NCBI RefSeq assembly: GCF_026151205.1
Contig: NC_087072.1
Span: 193,501-257,500 of the forward strand
DNA: 64,000 nucleotides
Direction of reading: 5' to 3'
Source: Bolinopsis microptera
Lineage: Eukaryota; Ctenophora; Tentaculata; Lobata; Bolinopsidae
The translations under genes and the position numbers were made by a program. Under the pieces are notes generated by a model. It made no database searches. It was not told where the DNA came from and saw only the letters and a list, made by a program, of their open reading frames with translations. This document shows, piece by piece, positions 18,957 through 28,741 of the stretch (the stretch's first letter is position 1; every line of letters starts with the position of its first letter).

Positions 18957-20168
18957 ATGGAATCAATCGAACAGTTCCCTGTACAATGGTCTACCTTGCA
19001 ATTGTGGTTTTTACATCAACTCAAAGAAAAGAAAGTAAAGAAAATTAATGATACAGTCAATGAGATTGAGCTTATCTGTAGTGAAATGCCCATTCTCGGT
19101 TCATCAATTAAAGCTATTCAGCTAGAAGATGTAAAGTTCGATCGTCAAGGAAAATTCCGATATTGGTTTAAAGAATTACACAGAGTGTCCACAAAACCAG
19201 ATAACTCACTCATTGTCGAGGAGCTTTGGTCTAAAGTACTTCAATACACTAAAGGTAGTGTTACAGAGTTGGATCATACGTTTTCACAAGCATCTAAATC
19301 ATCTTTCAATGTGTCAGAACATTTTGTCGGATTACTTAAAAGAAATTCATTCCAAGTTAATTATAATCCCTGTTATACTCAAATTACAGAGCCCAATTTC
19401 TCTGACTTTAATCTAACTAAAAGTTTCAAAGTCGATGACTTCTCATGGAGCAGGTCATGTCAATCCACAGTCTCATTCATCAATAAACGCTCTATCAGAG
19501 TGGTCAATGTGTTTTTAGGACAAATCTCATACGAAACCTGCTCATCCTCCTCGTTGTGTTGCTTAAGGAGTAGTGAGCATGGACCTGACTTGTTGCTCAC
19601 TTCTGGACGTAACATGAAAATATGGGACGTGCGAAAAGAGGGGCCAGCTTTAGTGTCCCATGAAATACCGTCTCCTTGTTCCAGTTTTGTTAAACACTCA
19701 TCAAAATCTTCTTGCTTTGTTGAGAGGGACGAATTTTCCTGTGTTTTAGCAGGTAAGGATGGAAAGCTAAATTTACTAGACAAACGGAAATTCTCAGAGA
19801 TAGTGTCAGTAGTTGATACTAGATTCAGAGACATATTTAGTGTTGAAGTGAGCAGAGAGGGAGGAAGCCTCATTCTCCAGTCTGTCAATGGAGTGGTAAA
19901 AGTTTTAGATAGGCGCACTCTTGAAACTGTAGAATCAGGTTACTCCGCTCAAGCTCATGCAGACCCCATAAGCGGGCAATCTTTTGATGTTGATTTTTTT
20001 ATCCAATGTTCAAAAAAGTTAACTTTATTTTGTGAGCTTTTTCGGCTTCCAGTCCTAAGTGTTCAAATACCTGTGCAAACAAAGGTTTTATCTTCAGCTT
20101 TTTGTAGAGAACCCAAACAGTTATTTTGTTCGGGTGTTTCTAATGCTTTTTTGATATCATTTCATTGA
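18957..20168 (+). CDS. WD40-repeat-like protein, unidentified, single exon
   Basis: A 403-residue protein from the ATG at 18957. Residues 1-160 are probably helical (PVQWSTLQLWFLHQLKEKK onward) and match nothing I know. The second half has WD-repeat-like blades, each ending in a D-R/K signature: SGRNMKIWDVRK (about 220), GKDGKLNLLDKR (about 270) and VNGVVKVLDRR (about 313). Such propellers serve as protein-binding platforms; I cannot choose an orthologue. The frame is open upstream to 18843 with a possible acceptor (TACCCCAG near 18830), so an upstream exon is not excluded. The CDK1 gene starts only ~230 bp downstream on the same strand. The coding sequence is uninterrupted. Confidence 0.6.
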   Translation: MESIEQFPVQWSTLQLWFLHQLKEKKVKKINDTVNEIELICSEMPILGSSIKAIQLEDVKFDRQGKFRYWFKELHRVSTKPDNSLIVEELWSKVLQYTKGSVTELDHTFSQASKSSFNVSEHFVGLLKRNSFQVNYNPCYTQITEPNFSDFNLTKSFKVDDFSWSRSCQSTVSFINKRSIRVVNVFLGQISYETCSSSSLCCLRSSEHGPDLLLTSGRNMKIWDVRKEGPALVSHEIPSPCSSFVKHSSKSSCFVERDEFSCVLAGKDGKLNLLDKRKFSEIVSVVDTRFRDIFSVEVSREGGSLILQSVNGVVKVLDRRTLETVESGYSAQAHADPISGQSFDVDFFIQCSKKLTLFCELFRLPVLSVQIPVQTKVLSSAFCREPKQLFCSGVSNAFLISFH

Positions 20169-20396
20169 GATTGTTGTTCTGTGACGTGTGATTATTAATT
20201 GTTTGCCTTAATTTTGATTGTACATCATTGCAAAAATCCACAAATTTCATTCAGCTTTGGACTAATTTTTTTATATCTTTTGACTCAATCATAAAACATC
20301 CATCAACCATCATTCAATTGATTTATATTGTATTTCTTGAGTGAACTAAAACAGTTGTGTATAATTCTTACTATGAATGATTATTATTTAGTAGGT

Positions 20397-23300
20397 ATGG
20401 AAAGTTACCGTAAGATAGAGAAAGTGGGTGAGGGTACATACGGCGTAGTTTATAAAGGAGAACATAAACCAACAGGGACTACTGTCGCTCTTAAGAAAAT
20501 CAGGTAATAAACCAACAGGGACTACTGTCGCTCTTAAGAAAATCAGGTAATAAACCAACAGGGACTACTGTCGCTCTTAAGAAAATCAGGTAATAAACCA
20601 ACAGGGACTACTGTCGCTCTTAAGAAAATCAGGTAATAAACCAACAGGGACTACTGTCGCTCTTAAGAAAATCAGGTAATAAACCAACAGGGACTACTGT
20701 CGCTCTTAAGAAAATCAGGTAATAAACCAACAGGGACTACTGTCGCTCTTAAGAAAATCAGGTAATAAACCAACAGGGACTACTGTCGCTCTTAAGAAAA
20801 TCAGGTAATAAACCAACAGGGACTACTGTCGCTCTTAAGAAAATCAGGTAATAAACCAACAGGGACTACTGTCGCTCTTAAGAAAATCAGGTAACGATTA
20901 GTGATCAGCTGTATTTAGACACTAACCTTGTCTTTATACCGAATACTAGAGTAGCAGGTTGTAGTTACTACACTCTGCTACTACAGTGAAATGCAGATTG
21001 CAGATGTATTATATATTTATTGCTTTATTGTGTCGTTTTAGCCAGGTCTATGAATTGTAAGAACATTAATTTTAATATCCGTTTCACTGAAACATATTGT
21101 TTCCTAGGTTACAAGCTGATGATGAAGGTGTTCCTTCTACAGCTATACGAGAGATCTCAATGTTAAAGGAACTCAAACACTGCAACATTGTCGGGTACTA
21201 CTAACTAACTTACTACTGCTGTCTTTTACTGTACTCTAGTAGTGTAGTTCAGTGTCTTTTATACTTCCCAAGGTCTCTGCTACTGGAGTAAATTTGATTG
21301 TCATTACATTGTATCATCACTAGGCTATGTGGTAATTAGAGCATCCGCCTTCTGCGCAGAAGGTTCAGTCTAGGGAGTAAGAGCTAAGGATCAATTGGAA
21401 CTATGCGATCTCCTCGGTCGACTCAGCCGAATGATGGGAAACTTAATTGAGGGTTAAATGAGGAGGGGTACCTGTTAGACTGTAAACATAGTACAATTAC
21501 TATTACTATAATTCTAAGTGCCACTAGTTAAGGGAGCTAAGGAGGTCTAGCCCGGTGGAAAATGAGGAGTATATCTGTGCAGGTTACTAGAGGTAGTGAA
21601 CGAGAACAATGTGCTGTACCTCGTGTTCTGGTTACTAGGTTACTAGCTGGTTACTAGGTTACTAGCTGGTTACTACCTGGTTACTGTGCAGGTTACTGGA
21701 GGTAGTGAACGAGAACAATGTGCTGTACCTCGTGTTCTGGTTACTAGGTTACTAGCTGGTTACTAGGTTACTAGCTGGTTACTACCTGGTTACTGCGCAG
21801 GTTACTGGAGGTAGTGAACGAGAACAATGTGCTGTACCTCGTGTTCTGGTTACTAGGTTACTAGCTGGTTACTAGGTTACTAGCTGGTTACTACCTGGTT
21901 ACTGTGCAGGTTACTGGAGGTAGTGAACGAGAACAATGTGCTGTACCTCGTGTTCTGGTTACTAGGTTACTAGCTGGTTACTAGGTTACTAGCTGGTTAC
22001 TACCTGGTTACTGTGCAGGTTACTGGAGGTAGTGAACGAGAACAATGTGCTGTACCTCGTGTTCTGGTTACTAGGTTACTAGCTGGTTACTAGGTTACTA
22101 GCTGGTTACTACCTGGTTACTGTGCAGGTTACTGGAGGTAGTGAACGAGAACAATGTGCTGTACCTCGTGTTCTGGTTACTAGGTTACTAGCTGGTTACT
22201 AGGTTACTACCTGGTTACTACCTGGTTACTGTGCAGGTTACTGGAGGTAGTGAACGAGAACAATGTGCTGTACCTCGTGTTCGAGTTCCTGACCATGGAT
22301 CTCAAGAAGTATATAGACACCATCCCACGTGACCAACAGATGGACGCTAAACTTCTCAAGGTTTGTCTTTCAGTATCAACATCGAAACTGGGGGGGGGGG
22401 ACGCTAAGCTTCTCAAGGTTTGTCTTTCAGTATCAACATCTATACTGGGGCCGGGGCGGCGGAGGGGGTACTGTACTGTATACTATGACACTATATTTTA
22501 GTCTTAGTTAGAAAATGCAGTGGAATTTCTAAATCCTGATAGTTTCCCGTTTGTTGCAGGCATGTTTTGTGAATTCGTCCTATGATCCCAATTTTATTCT
22601 ACACAAACATTCGAATGCTCTTAGCAATTATAAATTACTTGCAGTTTTAGAGAAATTGAGGTTATATTTGACTTCCTAAATACAAGCTAAATATTTATTT
22701 GTATCCAGATTTTACGTGACAGCGATTAGTAAATCAGCCTCAATCGCAGAAAAACTCTCAAAACGAACAAACAGGAGAGGGGGGGAACAAACAGGGGGGG
22801 GGGGGGGGCGGGGGGAAGTACACCTCACCAGTCACCTGTAGCACGTGTAACACATAATCAAATACTGACTTTAACACATTTCAGAGTTACACGTATCAGA
22901 TACTACTGGCTATCAAGTACTGTCACAGTCACAGAGTGCTACACAGAGATCTCAAACCTCACAACCTGCTCATAGACAAGAAAGGAATCCTCAAAGTTGC
23001 TGATTTCGGTTTGGCTAGGGCGTTTGGTGTTCCAGTTAGAGCCTACACCCACGAGGTATTTATAGTAGTATTAGTATCTGGTCACTTGGTTACTTGGTTA
23101 CTAGCTGGTTACTTGGTTACTAGGTTATTAGCTGGTTACTTGGTTACTAGCTGGTTACTTGGTTACTAGCTGGTTACTTGGTTACTAGCTGGTTACTTGG
23201 TTACTAGCTGGTTACTAAGTTACTAGCTGATTTCTTGGTTACTAGCTGGTTACTAACTGGTTACTTGGTTACAAGCTGGTCACTTGGTTACTAGCTGGTT

Positions 23301-24418
23301 ACTTGGTTACTAGCTGATTTCTTGGTTACTAGCTGGTCACTTGGTTACTAGCTGGTTACTTGGTTACTAGCTGGTAAGTTGTAAGAAGGTTATTTCAGAT
23401 AGTGAGTAATGACATTGTGTTTCTCAGGTAGTGACAGGTAGTGAGTAATGACATTGTGTTTCTCAGGTAGTGACAGGTAGTAAGTAGTGACATTGTGTTT
23501 CTCAGGTAGTTACGTTGTGGTACAGATCCCCGGAGATATTGTTAGGACAGTTGAGGTACAGCTGTCCGGTCGATATGTGGAGTGTGGGATGTATATTCGG
23601 AGAGATGGCCAACAAACGGCCTCTTTTCCACGGAGACTCTGAAATCGACCAACTCTTCAGAATTTTCAGGTGACTGTTTGCTTATTTATTAGTTAGACTG
23701 TTTGCTTGATGTAGATCAAATATTAATATAAACGTATTTATTTTATATTTATAACCTGCTGTAATTTCTAGCTTACTAGCTGGTTACTAGGTTACTACCT
23801 GGTTACTAGGTTACTGTAATTTATAACCAACTGTAATATTCTCCCCCAGAACTAAGGGAACTCCTAACGAGTTGACCTGGCCAGGAGTCACTGAACTGCC
23901 CGACTACAAACCTACGTTCCCGAGCTGGCCCATTTCCGCCCTGAAGAACGCCTGTCCACGTCTGGACGAACAAGGACTGGACCTTCTCGAGGTATGTTCA
24001 TTGTTAGTTCTTGTAAGTAACTAAAGTTCATGTTATGTTGACTGTAAGTTATTGTAAGTAACAAATGTTCAGGCAATGTTCATTGTTAGTTATTGTAAGT
24101 AACAGATGTTCAGGCAATGTTCATTGTTAGTTATTGTAAGTAACTAAAGTTCATGTTATGTTGACTGTAAGTTATTGTAAGTAACAAATGTTCAGGCAAT
24201 GTTCATTGTTAGTTATTGTAAGTAACAAATGTTCAGGCAATGTTCATTGTTAGTTATTGTAAGTAACAAATGTTCAGGCAATGTTGGAGTACCAGCCAGC
24301 TAATAGGATTAGCGCTAAACGAGCTATAAACCACGCTTACTTCGACGACTTAGACAAGAGCCAGCTCCCAGACGAAGAGATATCTTACTACCGGTCTCAC
24401 CTTCAAGCAGAGCATTAG
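20397..24418 (+). CDS. CDK1: Cyclin-dependent kinase 1, seven exons
   Basis: Exons: 20397-20503, 21108-21194, 22237-22360, about 22886-23055, 23506-23669, 23850-23991, 24278-24418. All introns are GT-AG. The joined protein of about 300 residues is the mitotic Ser/Thr kinase activated by cyclins. Visible motifs: GEGTYGVVY glycine loop with the inhibitory Thr/Tyr, VALKKIR (catalytic Lys), [11 protein letters not shown] (the PSTAIRE cyclin-binding helix), [10 protein letters not shown] catalytic loop, DFGLARAFG, activation-loop Thr in [14 protein letters not shown], and [29 protein letters not shown] favours CDK1 over CDK2. HRDLKPHN has His where most CDKs have Gln. An in-frame ATG at 20373 would add eight residues; I chose 20397 because family members start there. 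I could not settle one base of reading frame at the exon 4 start. Introns 1, 2, 3 and 6 contain tandem copies of the gene's own splice junctions. Confidence 0.92.
20468..20893 (+). repeat. Ten tandem copies of exon 1 end plus 5' splice site (43 bp)
   Basis: The 43-bp unit runs ACCAACAGGGACTACTGTCG ... AAAATCAG|GTAATAA and occurs ten times. The first copy contains the real end of CDK1 exon 1 with its donor; the other nine lie in intron 1 and are near-identical. Each has a donor equivalent to the true one. The unit is not a multiple of three and contains TAATAA in the exon frame, so using a later donor would break the protein. Confidence 0.9.
21320..21515 (+). mobile_element. tRNA-derived SINE with Meta-like central domain
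   Basis: The head GGCTATGTGGTAATTAGAGC ... AAGGTTCAGTCTAGG resembles tRNA A and B boxes. The body has CTCGGTCGACTCAGCCGAAT, shared with the copy at 48100-48345 and like the conserved core I recall for Meta-domain SINEs of many animals. It ends in ATTACTATTACTATA, a simple tail. It lies in CDK1 intron 2. Confidence 0.65.
21580..22290 (+). repeat. Seven 109-bp copies of exon 3 start plus 3' splice site
   Basis: The unit holds TACTGTGCAG|GTTACTGGAG through GTGCTGTACCTCGTGTTC, the acceptor and first ~45 bases of CDK1 exon 3, joined to a minisatellite of GGTTACTAGCT-like units. It repeats at a steady 109-bp spacing; the seventh copy (from 22237) is the real exon. The six upstream copies diverge from the exon after CTCGTGTTC, where TGGTTACTAGG follows instead of GAGTTCCTGACC. 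Confidence 0.9.
22343..22440 (+). repeat. Duplicated exon 3 end plus 5' splice site
   Basis: GACGCTAAACTTCTCAAG|GT with TTGTCTTTCAGTATCAACAT occurs at 22343 (the real exon 3 end) and again with one change at 22401. The copies are separated by a run of ten G. A third and fourth G-rich run follow near 22450 and 22780-22815. Confidence 0.8.
23083..23390 (+). repeat. GGTTACTAGCT minisatellite in CDK1 intron 4
   Basis: Tandem GGTTACTTGGTTACTAGCT-like units fill most of intron 4, followed by three copies of ACATTGTGTTTCTCAGGTAGT-like sequence (23410-23515). The last of these contains the true acceptor of exon 5, so here too the junction is repeated. Related GGTTACTAG units occur in introns 2 and 5. 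Confidence 0.85.
24000..24292 (+). repeat. Tandem copies of exon 7 acceptor in CDK1 intron 6
   Basis: TGTTCAG|GCAATGTT, the 3' splice site and first bases of exon 7, occurs five times (near 24067, 24107, 24191, 24230 and the real one at 24271), separated by CATTGTTAGTTATTGTAAGTAAC. Those spacers contain GTAAGT, a strong donor-like sequence. Confidence 0.85.
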
Positions 24419-25740
24419 TTACCATGGTTACTTGTTACTCAGTAACCAAACTCCAACCAGGACACTCAAGATAGCTTCTTTTTCAGACAATTTTTATCGT
24501 TTTCAAATTACATATTTTGTATTTTGGGCAGGCCTAATTTAGCGTGTACATCTTTTTGAAGTATCTATTTTAGTAGGGAGATACTCCTGTAGTAGATAGA
24601 ATACTGTAACTCTGAGAATTAGATCTTTCTCAAGTAATAGAACAACAGTTAAATGCTTTAAACTTAAGTTTGGGAATGATCTTCAAACTGACGAAGTTAT
24701 CACATATAATGACATATTACACGCATTGTTTTTGTAAATTGTATCTTACATAATATATTATTGTTATTTGTTATAAATATTGAATGTTACATGAAATTTA
24801 TAAAAGTTTTGTAACATAAAACGCACTACTACGAGTCTCGAAACAGTCAAGTAGAAGAGATGTGGTGAGAAAACAAATTAGCGAAATCGTGTGATTGATA
24901 TGTATTTTGTTCTTGGCTTGATAAGTGTCTCTTGTCATTGCGATATTAGTCCCAGACAAAACAATACAAGTTAACTTGATTCTGGAGTTCATGTAAGAGA
25001 ACAGCTCTACTTGGTGTCCTATTTGATACCGCATTTTTCTTTCAGCTCTACTTCATACTGCAGTAAACTATAAAGTTATAATTTACTTTGTTTATTCCCC
25101 ATCATGTATCTCAAGAAGTGGCATGTAATGACCGTTGAATGTACTTTGTTTTGCCAACGTACACTGCGGACGTTGCCTCTTTTTCGACTAGCAGGATTTT
25201 GCAAAATTTACGTCCTAATCGGTGTTTGGCGCTTTTTTTGAAATGCCTGAGTCCGAGCACGCGCGTTTCTGTGACGAATTTGTAGAATTCACGACAATCT
25301 CAAACTTGCCACCAAATTTCAACTGGGTAGGTCGTTGGTTGTAATAGTCTATGTGGACAGTGTAGTCTGGACATGTTCTTTTCAATTTGAGGATATCGTT
25401 AAATTTAGGTACTTGATTAGGTCTCGTCAATCATTCGAGTGGCCTGCACCAATGAACTCTACTCAAATCTTAAACAGAAAAAATATATTTCAAAGCTATT
25501 TTAATTTAAAATGACACACACTACACAGTGAGACAAACACCTAGTCCTAAAATATATATGGGTTAAAATATATATGGGTTAATCTCAAACTGCAAGTAAC
25601 TGAAACAAACAAATTCCAGAGTACATGGTCAAAATCATTTATACAAGGAAAGCAGTCTCCTTGATTTCTGTAGGGGACATGTTTTGGGGTTAAATAGGAA
25701 GTACTTGTCCCTAACAATCACAAAAAACCGAGTATTGACC
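24419..25740. other. CDK1 3' region and intergenic DNA
   Basis: The first few hundred bases are AT-rich and should hold the CDK1 3' untranslated region. No other gene is supported. The LINE tail at 25409-25458 and the start of a dispersed repeat near 25670-25740 (family E; see 31185) are noted separately. A short duplicated AAAATATATATGGGTTA lies at 25551-25580. Confidence 0.4.
25409..25458 (-). mobile_element. Very short 3' end of the 9.4-kb LINE family
   Basis: On minus, CATTGGTGCAGGCCACTCGA ... TGATTGACGAGACC ... AATCAAGTACC matches the 3' end of the LINE at 9458-10209. Only ~50 bp remain, so it is an extreme 5' truncation or a relic. Confidence 0.7.
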
Positions 25741-25968
25741 CAGTGGCGTAACGTTGCCTGTTGGCGCCCCCTCCCCTTTTGGTGCCCTCCCTAAAATTGA
25801 ACAAATTAGGTGATTTTAGAGAATACGCCGGTAAAATCTTTAAAAAAGTGTATATCTAGAGCAAAACGCGCAGTTTTGCTAGTACTTGAGTTAAGTTTTT
25901 GAAATTTTCCCACATTCAAACGACGATTTGACGCCCCCCGCACGGCGGGGCCCTTTGTTACGCCACTG
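25741..25968. mobile_element. 228-bp hAT-like MITE
   Basis: Terminal inverted repeats CAGTGGCGTAAC (25741) and GTTACGCCACTG (ending 25968) are typical of hAT transposons. The 8-bp flanks TATTGACC and TTTCGACC match at six positions, consistent with an aged target duplication. The interior (TTAGAGAATACGCCGGTAAA, AAAACGCGCAGTTTTGCTAG) matches the right end of the large element ending at 31148. It is thus a deletion relative of that element lacking the arrays, inserted in a family E repeat. Confidence 0.8.
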
Positions 25969-26251
25969 TTTCGACCTCTCGACCCGCTCATGCCACTCAC
26001 AGGGACCACGCCCATCCCAAAATTACTGGAATCCAGGCAGTAGCTCAACGTTGCCTGCTGGCGCCCGCTGAAAAAGCGCCCCTCCCTAAAATTTTGATAC
26101 ATGTTTCGTATCCAAATATCGAGTTGATGAATCCAGATTTTTGGAACATTTTTGGAACATTTTTGGAACATGTCCCAAAATTGTCCCAAAAGTGTCCCAT
26201 GCATTTATTTGCCCTAATAAGCTCTAAATAGTGCCAAAAATAATTGTAAAT

Positions 26252-28640
26252 GATGGATATAGGTAAAAACTAGGCCTAAGAGCCATCAAAACTCAAATAA
26301 CATTACCCAGGTTCATGGAATGAACGAAAATGAACAAAAATTAATATTGTCCTAAAAATGCTCAGAACGGTTTAAAATTGGTCGGAAAGTGTTTATATTG
26401 GTCCTATGACCACTCAAACCAAGTTTGGGAATCACTGCATGTCTAGAACCGATGTTACCTATGTTCCAAAATGTTCCAATTTTGGGACAATAATCCTCCT
26501 GAGAATCCAGATTTTTGGAACATGGACACATCGAAGTATTGGCTGTATTTAAGTGCTGGGAAGCCTCAATTCGGTTTTCTAAGATGGATATAGGTAAAGA
26601 CTAGGCCTAAGAGCCATCAAAACTCAAATAACATTACCCAGGTTCATGGAATGAACGAAAATGAACAAAAATTAATATTGTCCTAAAAATGCTCAAAACG
26701 GTTTAAAATTGGTCGGAAAGTGTTTATATTGGTCCTATGACCACTCAAACCAAGTTTGGGAATCACTGTATGTCTAGAACCGATGTGACCTATGTTCCAA
26801 AATGTTCCAATTTTGGGACAATAATCCTCCTGAGAATCCAGATTTTTGGAACATGGGCACATCGAAGTATTGGCTGTATTTAAGTGCTGGGAAGCCTCAA
26901 TTCGGTTTCTAAGATGGATATAGGTAAAGACTAGGCCTAAGAGCCATCAAAACTCAAATAACATTACCCAGGTTCATGTAATGAACGAAAATGAACAAAA
27001 ATTAATATTGTCCTAAAAATGCTCAGAACGGTTTAAAATTGGTCGGAAAGTGTTTATATTGGTCCTAGGACCACCCAAAGCAAGTTTGGGAATCACTGCA
27101 TGTCTAGAACCGATGTTACCTATGTTCCAAAATGTTCCAATTTTGGGACAATAATCCTTCTGAGAATCCAGATTTTTGGAACATGGGCACATCGAAGTAT
27201 TGGCTGTATTTAAGTGCTGGGAAGCCTCAATTCGGTTTCTAAGATGGATATAGGTAAAAACTAGGCCTAAGAGCCATCAAAACTCAAATAACATTACCCA
27301 GGTTCATGGAATGAACGAAAATGAACAAAAATGAATATTGTCCTAAAAATGCTCAGAACGGTTTAAAATTGGTCGGAAAGTGTTTATATTGGTCCTATGA
27401 CCACTCAAACCAAGTTTGGGAATCACTGCATGTCTAGAACCGATGTGACCTATGTTCCAAAATGTTCCAATTTTGGGACAATAATCCTCCTGAGAATCCA
27501 GATTTTTGGAACATGGGCACATCGAAGTATTGGCTGTATTTAAGTGCTGGGAAGCCTCAAATCGGTTTTCTAAGATGGAAATAGGTAAAAACTAGGCCTA
27601 AGAGCCATCAAAACTCAAATAACATTACCCAGGTTCATGTAATGAACGAAAATGAACAAAAATGAATATTGTCCTAAAAATGCTCAGAACGGTTTAAAAT
27701 TGGTCGGAAAGTGTTTATATTGGTCCTATGACCACTCAAACCAAGTTTGGGAATCACTGCATGTCTAGAACCGATGTGACCTATGTTCCAAAATGTTCCA
27801 ATTTTGGGACAATAATCCTCCTGAGAATCCAGATTTTTGGAACATGGGCACATCGAAGTATTGGCTGTATTTAAGTGCTGGGAAGCCTCAATTCGGTTTT
27901 CTAGGATGGATATAGGTAAAAACTAGGCCTAAGAGCCATCAAAACTCAAATAACATTACCCAGGTTCATGTAATGAACGAAAATGAACAAAAATGAATAT
28001 TGTCCTAAAAATGCTCAGAACGGTTTAAAATTGGTCGGAAAGTGTTTATATTGGTCCTAGGACCACTCAAACCAAGTTTGGGAATCACTGCATGTTACCA
28101 ATGTTCCAAAATGTTCCAATTTTGGGACAATAATCCTCCTGAGAATCCAGATTTTTGGAACATGGGCACATCGAAGTATTGGCTGTATTTAAGTGCTGGG
28201 AAGCCTCAATTCGGTTTTCTAAGATGGATATAGGTAAAAACTAAGCCTAAGAGGCATCAAAACTCAAATAACATTACCCAGGTTCATGGAATGAACGAAA
28301 ATGAACAAAAAATGAATATTGTCCTAAAAATGCTCAGAACGGTTTAAAATTGGTCGGAAAGTTTGGGAATCACTTCATGTCTAGACCCGATGTTACCAAT
28401 GTTGTCACAATAATCCTCCTGAGCATCCAGATTTTTGGAACATGGGGACATCGAAGTGCTGGGAAGCCTCAATTCGGTTTTCTAAGATGGATATAAAAAA
28501 ACTAGGCCTTATAGAGGAGCCATCAAAAGTCGAATAATATTACCCAAGTTTATGGAATGAAGAACGAACATGAAAATTTTCCTTAAAGCACTCAGAATGG
28601 TTAACAAATGGTGGCAAAGAGTCAATATTTTCGTCCAACA
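26252..28640 (+). repeat. Left arm: ~330-bp tandem repeat, about seven units
   Basis: The unit marker GATGGATATAGGTAAA occurs near 26253, 26583, 26913, 27243, 27574 (GATGGAAATAGG), 27905 and 28224, giving a 330-bp period. Units are nearly identical (ATGTTCCAAAATGTTCCAAT, AAGTATTGGCTGTATTTAAG). The last units are shorter and more diverged. No gene; short open frames here are by-products. Confidence 0.9.
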
Positions 28641-28741
28641 GGGTCTTAAAGTTGCATTCAGAATTGTGTACAATTAAACAGAAATTATTTATTGGGCAAA
28701 TATTTTTGTTTTAATAATCCTCCAATATTTTGATATAAATG

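Noticed and set aside
20468-20893. CRISPR-like regular repeat array
   Set aside because: Units are directly tandem with no unique spacers, overlap a eukaryotic exon and splice site, and there is no cas context.
21324-21380. tRNA gene
   Set aside because: A- and B-box-like sequences are present, but no full cloverleaf could be formed and a SINE body follows.
22250-22501. Open frame running from CDK1 exon 3 into intron 3
   Set aside because: Exon 3 has a clear donor at 22361, and the downstream part is duplicated intron and G-run sequence.
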